Positions 1 to 6,472 of a stretch of DNA of 32,186 bases are shown here, piece after piece. The DNA comes from Burkholderiaceae bacterium. Its GTDB lineage: Bacteria > Pseudomonadota > Gammaproteobacteria > Burkholderiales > Burkholderiaceae_C. The position numbers were made by a program, and so were the translations under genes. Location: assembly GCA_024710165.1 (NCBI GenBank), contig JANJVG010000027.1, positions 1 through 32,186 of the forward strand. The letters run 5' to 3'. The notes beneath the pieces were generated by a model, which was not told the origin of the DNA, did no database searches, and saw only the letters and a program-made list of their open reading frames with translations. Numbering within the stretch: position 1 is the first letter of the stretch; every line of letters begins with the position of its first letter.

Positions 1-42
1 GATTTGGTATCGTTCTTCTCGGGTCAAGTGGGTATAGGTCAT
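1..42 (-). CDS. IS30-family transposase, N-terminal 14 codons only
   Basis: From the ATG at 42 the minus strand encodes MTYTHLTREERYQI and then leaves the window. Y-x-x-L-T-x-E-E-R-Y-x-I is the usual opening of IS30-family transposases and begins the N-terminal helix-turn-helix that recognises the IS ends. The DDE catalytic domain is outside the window, so it cannot be said whether the element is intact. The call rests on this short but characteristic stretch. Confidence 0.7.
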   Translation of the reverse strand, partial: MTYTHLTREERYQI

Positions 43-142
43 GGTGCAACGTTTGGGACTGGCCGGTCACAAAAATGCATCCTATGCACTCTTGGCCCAA
101 CTCGGTTTACTTGCGTTGCACTTCGTACTTGAATCCGCCACT
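1..142 (-). mobile_element. End of an IS30-family insertion sequence (cut by window edge)
   Basis: The minus strand reads an IS30-type transposase start at 42, preceded by about 100 bp of untranslated IS end. The outer boundary is placed near 142, where the minus strand reads AGTGGCGGATTCAAGTACGA. This resembles the terminal repeats I remember for IS30 elements of Burkholderiales. The other end lies outside the window, so neither the matching inverted repeat nor a target duplication can be tested. The exact boundary is uncertain by some bases. Confidence 0.65.
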
Positions 143-252
143 GAAAAAATGCAAGCACTTTGGGGCGATCCGGGGCATCGTCCCGGCCTCCACAGCCGTG
201 GCGTTCATCCGCCCCTCCTGCCTCAAGACCGAGCTTTCACCCGTCCGCTCCC

Positions 253-684
253 ATGAAGTGCCTTTCGCGTTCCGCCTTGCTCACGCTCGCTGCCATCGCC
301 TCCTGGGCTGACGCCCGCACACCGGACCCTGCCCTGATCGGATGCTGGCACGCCGCCAAAATCGTGCTGCACGCCCAGGATGGCTCCAAGGCGCAGGACA
401 CCACCGGGCGCTGCGCCCTGCGCTTCACCGAGGACCAACTGGAATCGACCTGCAAGACGGCCAGCGGCACGGTGACCACCACGTACCGGTATGAGATCGT
501 GCGGCCGCAGGTGTATGCGGCAACGATGACGGGCAGCACCTTCCGCACGGAGATGGTGGGATCCACGCGCCAGTACCTGTACACGCTCCAGGGGGACCAA
601 CTGCGCACCGTGACGGCGCCCGCGGCCGCCCGTCTCCAGGCATCGCAGGTGGAAACCGAAGCGCTCAGGACGCCCTGCCCGTGA
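253..684 (+). CDS. Hypothetical secreted protein, 143 aa
   Basis: No family is recognised with confidence. The ATG at 253 is chosen because the protein then opens with a Sec-type signal: K2, a hydrophobic stretch LLTLAAIA, and a likely cleavage near the A-D-A residues at 20-22. An in-frame start at 160 would put a proline-rich segment before the signal and is rejected. The mature part has four cysteines (GCW, GRC, STC, and C142 near the end) and alternating polar/hydrophobic segments. This suggests a small disulfide-bonded beta protein in the periplasm, perhaps lipocalin-like, which is inference. It lies about 110 bp from the IS30 end and is convergent with mltA, with a dispersed repeat between them. 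Confidence 0.6.
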   Translation: MKCLSRSALLTLAAIASWADARTPDPALIGCWHAAKIVLHAQDGSKAQDTTGRCALRFTEDQLESTCKTASGTVTTTYRYEIVRPQVYAATMTGSTFRTEMVGSTRQYLYTLQGDQLRTVTAPAAARLQASQVETEALRTPCP

Positions 685-700
685 ACCGTTTTTGCTTTTA

Positions 701-760
701 ATTCAATAGCTGCAACCGCTTTTAGGTAAAAGGTTAGCGGTCGATTTGGCTATATTTTTA
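701..760 (+). repeat. Dispersed Comamonadaceae-type palindromic repeat, copy A
   Basis: ATAGCTGC at 706-713 is followed by arms ACCGCT (715-720) and AGCGGT (736-741), then a T-rich tail. Copies B (near 20133) and C (near 29743) share the ATAGCTG head but have AGCGC/GCGCT arms, so the arm sequence changes on both sides here and pairing is kept. It fills the gap between the convergent hypothetical gene and mltA and reaches the mltA stop codon. A transcription-terminator role is plausible from its hairpin and T-rich flank. Confidence 0.6.
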
Positions 761-1909
761 ACGAGGCCACAACACCCAGAGCCGCAGGTTCTGCTTGAGG
801 CGCCCGGCAACGTCCCCGGCTTCGGCCCCCCAGCCTGTGAAGAAGTCGGCCCGCACCGCGCCCAGAATAGCGCTGCCCGTGTCCTGGGCCAGCACCAGGC
901 GGCCCAGCTGCGCCTGCGGCCCGCTGGAGGCCAGCCACACCGGTGTGCCGTAAGGGATGCTCTGGCGGTCCACGGCAATCGATCGCCCCGGTGTCAGCGG
1001 CACGCCCTGGGCACCGCGCGGGCCAAAGCCGGCATCAAAGCCCTCAAGCGGCTCCTCGCGGAAAAACACGTAGCGCGGGTTGCTCCACAGCAACTCGTTC
1101 ACCCGCTGCGGGTTGGCCGCAATCCAGCTGCGGATGCCGGGCCAGGTGGCGTCGCGCGTCAGGCCCTGGTCCAGCAGCCAGCGGCCCACGCTCTGGTAGG
1201 GCTGGTCGTTGGTGCCTGCGTAGGCCACGCGCACCAGGCGCACCGTGCCATCGGCCTCGGCAACGCGCAGGCGGCCTGAGCCCTGGATGTGCAGCACCAT
1301 GGCGTCGACCGGGTCGCGCAGCCAGGCAATGGCCCGGCCCGCCAACGCCGCCTGCGCCTCGGGCAGGGTGTCGATCTGCTGGCGCGTGTACCAGGGCTTG
1401 CGCACCCCATGGCCTGCCGGTGGGCGGTACAGCGGCACGGTAAAACCGTTGCCGCTCTGGCGCGCTGCGTCGAACAGCGGTTCGTAATAGGCCGTGAGCA
1501 GGCCCTCGGGGTTGCCGTCGGCCGACTCCACACGATAGGGCTGGAGCCTGGACACGAGCCAGGCACGCTGCTCGTGGACCGTGGCAATGCTCAGTTGTCG
1601 GACCTCGCTGCACAGGGCCGTAAAAGGCGGCTGGGGGCGCTCGCAGCTTTTGATCCAGGCGTTCCAGGCCTCGTGCAGCGCGTCGTCGGCAAAACCGGGC
1701 AACTCGGCCCAGCGCACCGCAATCCAGCGGCTCTTGGGCTGTGTCAGCGGCGGCGGCAGGGGTGCCGTGTCGTCGGGCAGCCCCAGGGCACCCGGTGGCG
1801 ACGGCGCGTCGGCGGGCCGGGCGGGCCCCGGGGCCGGCGGCGTGGAGCAGGCGGCCAGCGTTCCTACAATCAGCACCGTCAACACGCGGCGCAGGAGTGT
1901 CAATGTCAT
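758..1909 (-). CDS. mltA: Membrane-bound lytic murein transglycosylase A (lipoprotein), 383 aa
   Basis: MltA cleaves the MurNAc-GlcNAc bond of peptidoglycan, leaving 1,6-anhydroMurNAc ends, and acts from the inner face of the outer membrane. The ATG at 1909 gives a lipoprotein signal with lipobox L18-A-A-C21. A longer open frame to 2212 exists but has no signal-like start. The N-terminal MltA domain includes LLTAYYEP and HIQGSGR. The C-terminal 3D-like domain carries QDTGSAI with D343, then RADFFTGWG, which holds the conserved aspartates of the family active site. The E. coli protein is of similar length. No good Shine-Dalgarno is seen before the ATG. The start codon overlaps by two bases that of the small membrane protein on the other strand, which is unusual. 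Confidence 0.93.
   Translation of the reverse strand: MTLTLLRRVLTVLIVGTLAACSTPPAPGPARPADAPSPPGALGLPDDTAPLPPPLTQPKSRWIAVRWAELPGFADDALHEAWNAWIKSCERPQPPFTALCSEVRQLSIATVHEQRAWLVSRLQPYRVESADGNPEGLLTAYYEPLFDAARQSGNGFTVPLYRPPAGHGVRKPWYTRQQIDTLPEAQAALAGRAIAWLRDPVDAMVLHIQGSGRLRVAEADGTVRLVRVAYAGTNDQPYQSVGRWLLDQGLTRDATWPGIRSWIAANPQRVNELLWSNPRYVFFREEPLEGFDAGFGPRGAQGVPLTPGRSIAVDRQSIPYGTPVWLASSGPQAQLGRLVLAQDTGSAILGAVRADFFTGWGAEAGDVAGRLKQNLRLWVLWPR
1865..1870 (+). promoter_or_regulatory. Candidate -10 box (TACAAT) for the 45-aa membrane protein
   Basis: TACAAT lies 38 bp before the ATG at 1908, inside the mltA signal-peptide codons, and is followed by AGGAG at 1892-1896. A start of transcription near 1877 would give a leader of about 30 nt. 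No convincing -35 box is visible, so confidence is low. Confidence 0.35.
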
Positions 1910-2045
1910 GGGGCTGATTTTGCTTGAAGCGCTGCTGGCGCTGGTGATCCTGGTGGCCATCGTGTGGTGGACCATGTTTTCTGGCCGCAAGGGCGGCGAG
2001 CTCCCACCCCCAACCGACGACGACCCGACACCGCCGCCGCGCTGA
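1908..2045 (+). CDS. Small single-pass membrane protein, 45 aa
   Basis: The ORF starts at ATG 1908. Residues 2-22 form one hydrophobic helix (LILLEALLALVILVAIVWW), followed by TMFSGRKGGEL and a Pro/Asp-rich tail of about 15 residues. AGGAG at 1892-1896 is a good ribosome site, although the 11-nt spacing is long. I have an impression of similar IVWWTMFSGRK small proteins in related genomes, but this is memory and not a search. The positive residues after the helix suggest the tail is cytoplasmic. It is head-to-head with mltA and their start codons share two bases. The function is unknown, and chance coding cannot be excluded. Confidence 0.5.
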   Translation: MGLILLEALLALVILVAIVWWTMFSGRKGGELPPPTDDDPTPPPR

Positions 2046-2254
2046 CCCCGGGCAGCAGCCCCTGCACAGGGTGCGCTCCACAGCGCTGCACGGCGTTGTC
2101 CTACAGCCGGAGTGCGGACCCGCTGATGGTGCGCCGGCCCCGGACCGGCGATGCTGGACACCCCTGGGCGCTGCAACAGCACGGAATGCCGTGGCACACC
2201 GCCGCCTCGCACGCCCCGGGCCCCACACCTGACGATTCTTCAAGGAGCACAAGC

Positions 2255-2902
2255 ATGCGCACACTCACTCTTCTCGGCGCCAGCGCCGCCCTGGTTCTGG
2301 CCACCGGCTGCGCCAGCATGGACGACACCCAGCGCCGCACCGCCACCGGCGCGGGCATTGGCGCGCTGGCGGGCGCCGTCATCGGCTCGGCCACCGGGGG
2401 CAGTGCCGGAACCGGCGCCGTGGTGGGTGCCGGCGTGGGGGCACTGGGCACCTACATCTGGTCACAGAACATGGAGCGCCAGAAGCGCGACATGGAGCAG
2501 GCCACCCAGGGCACAGGGATTGCCGTGACCCAGACACAAGACAACCAGCTCAAGCTCGACATACCAAGCGACATTTCGTTTGCCGTCGGCCGATCGGACA
2601 TCCAGGGCAACTTTGCACCCGTGCTCGACCGGTTTGCCGAGGGCTTGCGCAATCACCCGAACACCGATGTGCGCATCGTTGGCCACACCGACAACACCGG
2701 CAGCGATGCAGTGAACAACCCCCTGTCACTGGAGCGCGCCGCCAGCACGCGCAACTACCTCACAGGCCGCGGCATCGACGGGCGCCGTATCGCGATCGAC
2801 GGCATGGGCGAGCGCCAGCCGATTGCCACCAACGACACAACCGAAGGACGCAGCCGCAACCGCCGGGTCGAAATTTTTGTGGGCGAGCGCCCACGGAGCT
2901 GA
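2255..2902 (+). CDS. OmpA-family lipoprotein with glycine zipper, 215 aa
   Basis: Probably an outer-membrane lipoprotein that binds peptidoglycan through its OmpA C-terminal domain (YiaD/Pal-like group). ATG 2255 is supported by AGGAG at 2243-2247. The signal ends at a plausible lipobox A16-T-G-C19. Residues 28-68 are a glycine zipper (repeated GAGIGALAGAVIG type), which often inserts in or oligomerises at membranes. The OmpA domain follows from about residue 105: FAVGRSDIQ, then GHTDNTG, LSLERA and the closing NRRVEI, which include the Asp and Arg that hold diaminopimelate in this family. A strong hairpin follows two bases after the stop. The particular role is not identifiable from sequence. 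Confidence 0.88.
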   Translation: MRTLTLLGASAALVLATGCASMDDTQRRTATGAGIGALAGAVIGSATGGSAGTGAVVGAGVGALGTYIWSQNMERQKRDMEQATQGTGIAVTQTQDNQLKLDIPSDISFAVGRSDIQGNFAPVLDRFAEGLRNHPNTDVRIVGHTDNTGSDAVNNPLSLERAASTRNYLTGRGIDGRRIAIDGMGERQPIATNDTTEGRSRNRRVEIFVGERPRS

Positions 2903-2904
2903 TC

Positions 2905-2924
2905 CCGGTCCCTACAGGGGCCGG
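2905..2924 (+). terminator. GC-rich hairpin after the OmpA-like gene
   Basis: CCGGTCCC (2905-2912), loop TACA, then GGGGCCGG (2917-2924): an 8-bp stem with one G-T wobble, beginning two bases after the TGA. There is no T-tract, so it may stabilise the 3' end or act only as a weak terminator between the converging OmpA-like and regulator genes. Confidence 0.45.
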
Positions 2925-2985
2925 TGCGATGGCGCGTGGGACCCCTGACAGCGGCAACCACGACACGGATGGTTGAGCACAGGAA

Positions 2986-3615
2986 TCACTCGCTGTCGCG
3001 CAACAGGTTGGCCAGCTCCACCGCCGACTTGACCTGCATCTTGTCGAACACCCGCGCACGGTGCACTTCCACCGTGCGCACGCTGATATCAAGCCGGTCG
3101 GCGATCAGCTTGTTGGGCAGGCCCTCGACCACACAGCGCATCACATCGCGTTCGCGCTCGGTCAGTTCGGCCAGCCGGGTGCGCACATCCTTGCGCTGAC
3201 TCAAGAGTTCCAGGTGCTTGGCCGAGAGTGCCAGCGCCTGCTCGATGCGGTCGACCAGCGCGTTGTCGGAAAAGGGCTTTTCGCAGAAATCAAACGCACC
3301 GCGCTTGACGGTGTCGACTGCGGTGGGCACGTCGGCGTGGCCGGTAAGAAAGATCACCGGCATGGCATCGACGGCGCCGCGCGCGACCAGGGCATCGAAC
3401 AGTGCAATACCGCTCATGCCGGGCATGCGCACGTCCAGCAGCAGGCAGCAGGGCTCGCGCGGGGGCGGGCGTGTCTGCAGCATGGCCTCGAACGCCTCGG
3501 CGCTGTCGAAGGATTCGCTGGGCAGGCGGCGTGAACGCAGAAGCCAGGCCAGTGCCTCGCGCACACTGGCGTCATCGTCCACAATGAAAACGGTGGCGTT
3601 GGAAACGGGTTGCAT
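2986..3615 (-). CDS. FixJ/LuxR-type two-component response regulator, 209 aa
   Basis: A DNA-binding response regulator that would be phosphorylated by the adjacent sensor kinase. The receiver domain (1-125) shows the acidic pocket D13-D15, phosphoacceptor D61 in LLLDVRMPGMSG, T91 and K113 in CEKPF. The output domain (about 140-205) is a LuxR/FixJ helix-turn-helix: LTEREREVMR-like start (LTERERDVMR), then GLPNKLIADRLDISVRTVEVHRARVFDKM. Its ATG shares one base with the kinase stop (TGATG), so translation is probably coupled. It is the last gene of the yhdP-nitrilase-kinase-regulator operon. Target genes and signal are unknown. FixJ homologues respond to oxygen, but nothing here shows that. Confidence 0.92.
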   Translation of the reverse strand: MQPVSNATVFIVDDDASVREALAWLLRSRRLPSESFDSAEAFEAMLQTRPPPREPCCLLLDVRMPGMSGIALFDALVARGAVDAMPVIFLTGHADVPTAVDTVKRGAFDFCEKPFSDNALVDRIEQALALSAKHLELLSQRKDVRTRLAELTERERDVMRCVVEGLPNKLIADRLDISVRTVEVHRARVFDKMQVKSAVELANLLRDSE

Positions 3616-5660
3616 CAGTCAGGGCCCTCCTGCGGCGCCGCGGGCAAGGTGAAGGTGAACACCGTACCACGCGGATGGTGGGCCCTGTGCCCCAGAAAAC
3701 CGCCGTGCTGCTCCACCACCGTGCGGCACAGGCTCAGGCCCAGGCCCATGCCCTCGGCCCGGGTGGTGAAGAACGGCGTGAACAAACGACGGGCCGTGTC
3801 CTCGTCGATACCGACGCCACCGTCGATCAGCGTGAATTCAAGCCAGGCGCTGTGGGCATTGAACGCCGCGCGGCGCACCCGGATCTGCAGCGTGCGCTGG
3901 CGGATGGACGGGTCGTCCATGGCCTGCATGGCGTTGCGTGCCAGATTGAGCAGCACCTGCTCGATCATCACCCGGTCGCAATGCGCGGGCGGCAGGTCTG
4001 GCTCCACCTCCACCTCCACCCGCACCCCGAGCTTGCGTGCCTGCAGGTTCACCAGCGGCAGCACATCGCCCAGCAGCTCCTGCGCCGGCACGGCCTCACG
4101 GGCCTGGTCGCGCCGGCGCACGAAATCGTGCACGCTCTTGATCACCCGGCCGGCACGCTCGGCCTGCTGGGCAACGCGCCCGATCGCGGTGCGCACCTCG
4201 TCCAGGTCGGCGCGCAAATGGGTGTCATCGGCGTCCCGGGCCTGCTCCAGCAGGTTCAGCGAACCGGTGGCGTAGCTGGAGATGGCGGCCAGCGGCTGGT
4301 TCAGTTCGTGGCTCAGCAGCGAGGCCATCTCGCCCACCATGGCCAGGCGCGCCGTCGCCTGCAGCCGCTCCTGCGAGGCACGCGAGAGCTCTTCCACCCG
4401 GCGCTGTTCGCTGATGTCGATGAAGGCACTCATCCAGCCCGTATGCTGGCCCACGGCGTTGATGAGCGGTGCCTCGATGATGAGCACGGGAAAGCGCGTG
4501 CCGTCCTTGCGCATGAACACCGACTCAAAGCCCTCGCGCGGGGGTGCATTGCCTGCCAGACGCACCGCCTGGCGCCGCCAGTATTCTTCGGCCAGCTCGG
4601 GGGGCCAGTAGGGGGCGTTGGTGCTCTGACCCAGCAGCTCCTGCGCACTGAAACCGACCATTTCACAAAAGGCCGGGTTCACGTAGGTGATGCGGCCCTG
4701 CAAATCGCGTGCGCGCAGCCCCGTGACCAGTGAATCCTCCATGGCCTTGCGAAAGGCAAACGCATCGCCCAGGTCGCGTTCGGCCTGCAGGCGCCGCCGG
4801 TTGTCGCGAACCAGCACCACCAGCACGGTGACCAGGGCAATGGACATGGCCGTGACCAGCGCCGTGAGCACGTTGGGGAACAGGCTGGGTGCGGCATGCC
4901 AGCCATCCATGCGCAACAGCATGGTGGTGCCCGGCAAATCCAGCAGTTGCCGGGCGCTGAACAGGTAGGCACTGCGCCGCGCCGCGCCCACCAGCGCCAG
5001 ACGGGTGCCGTCGGCTTCGGTGAACGAGACCTCCTGACGACGCGTCAGGCCCTTGCCGACCATTTCGGTCAGCAGGCCCTGCAGCGAATACGTAGCCACC
5101 AGGTAGCTTCCACGGCGATCGGTGGCAGACGGCGGCAGGCACAGCTCGATCAGCTCGGACCCCATCCCGTCGCCATGCGGCTGAAAGTAGCTGCTGGAGT
5201 AGGCCGGTCCACTGAGCCGGCGCGCGTTGGTGCAGGCCAGCGTGGTTTCGGAATGAGGCTCGGCTCGCGCATCGCTGGTCCAGGCGATCGCATGAAACGG
5301 GCTGTTGGCAAAGGCCTGCAGACGCATGGTCGGGGTACGCCATTCGATGCGCACGATTTCGCGGCGCTCGCGCAGCAAGGCCTGTGCCTGCGACTCCCAA
5401 AGCACCGCATCGGAGGAGCCCGACTGCAAGGCCTGCAGACTCAGCACATTGCGCGCCAGCGCAGAACGGATGTCGGCCACAGCATCGGCGGCATCGCGTT
5501 CGAGCTGGTCCTGCACCACGCTGGCCTCATAGCGGCCGGCCAGCCACACCAGGGTGACCAGCATCGCCACCACCAGGGCCACCAGCATTCCCCACAGCGA
5601 CCAGCGGCGCCAGACGCTGCGCAGACGCTTGATCAGCCAGTGCGCTGGGACCCGGCTCAC
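3615..5660 (-). CDS. PAS-domain sensor histidine kinase, 681 aa
   Basis: A membrane sensor kinase partnering with the downstream regulator. The GTG start at 5660 is preferred because it forms a GTGA overlap with the nitrilase stop. The longer open frame to 5777 runs inside the nitrilase. TM1 is near residues 25-43 and TM2 near 260-285, enclosing a periplasmic domain of about 220 residues. A cytoplasmic PAS domain follows (about 300-420: ITYVNPAFCEMVGFSAQELLG, then MRKDGTRFPV and a PAC tail). The H-box is LLSHELNQPLAA with H451. The N-box is QVLLNLARNAMQAM, the G1 box DGGVGI, the F-box LFTPFFTT and the G2 box GMGLGLSL. No haem-binding motif of FixL is obvious. The ligand of the periplasmic domain is unknown. 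Confidence 0.92.
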   Translation of the reverse strand: MSRVPAHWLIKRLRSVWRRWSLWGMLVALVVAMLVTLVWLAGRYEASVVQDQLERDAADAVADIRSALARNVLSLQALQSGSSDAVLWESQAQALLRERREIVRIEWRTPTMRLQAFANSPFHAIAWTSDARAEPHSETTLACTNARRLSGPAYSSSYFQPHGDGMGSELIELCLPPSATDRRGSYLVATYSLQGLLTEMVGKGLTRRQEVSFTEADGTRLALVGAARRSAYLFSARQLLDLPGTTMLLRMDGWHAAPSLFPNVLTALVTAMSIALVTVLVVLVRDNRRRLQAERDLGDAFAFRKAMEDSLVTGLRARDLQGRITYVNPAFCEMVGFSAQELLGQSTNAPYWPPELAEEYWRRQAVRLAGNAPPREGFESVFMRKDGTRFPVLIIEAPLINAVGQHTGWMSAFIDISEQRRVEELSRASQERLQATARLAMVGEMASLLSHELNQPLAAISSYATGSLNLLEQARDADDTHLRADLDEVRTAIGRVAQQAERAGRVIKSVHDFVRRRDQAREAVPAQELLGDVLPLVNLQARKLGVRVEVEVEPDLPPAHCDRVMIEQVLLNLARNAMQAMDDPSIRQRTLQIRVRRAAFNAHSAWLEFTLIDGGVGIDEDTARRLFTPFFTTRAEGMGLGLSLCRTVVEQHGGFLGHRAHHPRGTVFTFTLPAAPQEGPD

Positions 5661-6472
5661 AGGACACGGTGCTCCAGGGCTGGCAATTGCCGGCGCACCT
5701 GCTGCACGCGCCCGGCATCGATCACACCGGCGACCACGCCGGGGCCTTCGGCCTGCTCCGCCAGCACCTCGCCCCAAGGATCCACCAGCATGCTGTGCCC
5801 CCAGGTACGCCGCCCCGTCTCATGCAGGCCGCCCTGGGCAGGCGCCAGCACATAGGCCTGGTTTTCCACCGCACGCGCACGCAGCAACACCTCCCAGTGC
5901 GCCTGCCCCGTGGTGTGGGTGAAGGCACTGGGCACCAGCAGCAGATCGGCACCTGCCTGGGCGTGCAAGCGGTACAGTTCGGGGAAGCGCAGGTCATAGC
6001 ACACGCTCAGACCGACACACCAGGTGTGGCCATCGCGGCTGCGGAGGTGAAATTGCACCGGCATGCCACCCGGCTCGATGGTGCGGCCCTCGTCGTATTG
6101 CTCCGGTCCGTTGTCGAAGCGAAACAGGTGAATCTTGTCATAGCGGGCCACGCATTCGCCCAGCGGGGAAAACGCCAGCACGGTGTTGCGCACCTTGCCA
6201 GGGTCCTCGCACGCCATGGGCATGGTGCCACCGACAATCCACAGGCCCAGATCCCTGGCGGCCTGCGCCAGAAAAGACTGCACCACGCCATCGCCCGGAA
6301 ACTCCTTCAGCAAGAGCTTGTCGGTGTCGCGTGCACTGACAGCTCCAAAATACTCGGGCAGCACCGCCAGCTCCACCCCGGCGGCCGCAGCCTCCTGCAG
6401 CAGGCTGCGTGCAAGCACCAGGTTTTCGTCCCGACGGGGGCAGGACACCATTTGCAGGGCCGCAACTTTCAT
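5657..6472 (-). CDS. Nitrilase-superfamily carbon-nitrogen hydrolase (Nit1/Nit2-like amidase), 271 aa
   Basis: Cytoplasmic amidase of the CN-hydrolase fold. Its nearest known relatives are deaminated-glutathione amidase (Nit1) and omega-amidase (Nit2). The catalytic triad is visible as E40 in LAVLPEYFG, K113 in RYDKIHLF and C158 in GLSVCYDLRFPELY. Its length matches the family. The ATG at 6472 overlaps the yhdP-like stop by ATGA, and its own stop overlaps the kinase GTG start, so the gene sits inside a translationally coupled operon. A nitrilase next to yhdP is a common arrangement in beta- and gammaproteobacteria, as I recall. If it is a repair amidase, it would hydrolyse deaminated glutathione made by transaminase side reactions. 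The substrate is inferred, not proven. Confidence 0.9.
   Translation of the reverse strand: MKVAALQMVSCPRRDENLVLARSLLQEAAAAGVELAVLPEYFGAVSARDTDKLLLKEFPGDGVVQSFLAQAARDLGLWIVGGTMPMACEDPGKVRNTVLAFSPLGECVARYDKIHLFRFDNGPEQYDEGRTIEPGGMPVQFHLRSRDGHTWCVGLSVCYDLRFPELYRLHAQAGADLLLVPSAFTHTTGQAHWEVLLRARAVENQAYVLAPAQGGLHETGRRTWGHSMLVDPWGEVLAEQAEGPGVVAGVIDAGRVQQVRRQLPALEHRVL

Noticed and set aside
1910-2212. Upstream extension of the mltA reading frame by 101 codons
   Set aside because: It would bury the lipoprotein signal that begins at 1909, and its sequence is low-complexity with no family match.
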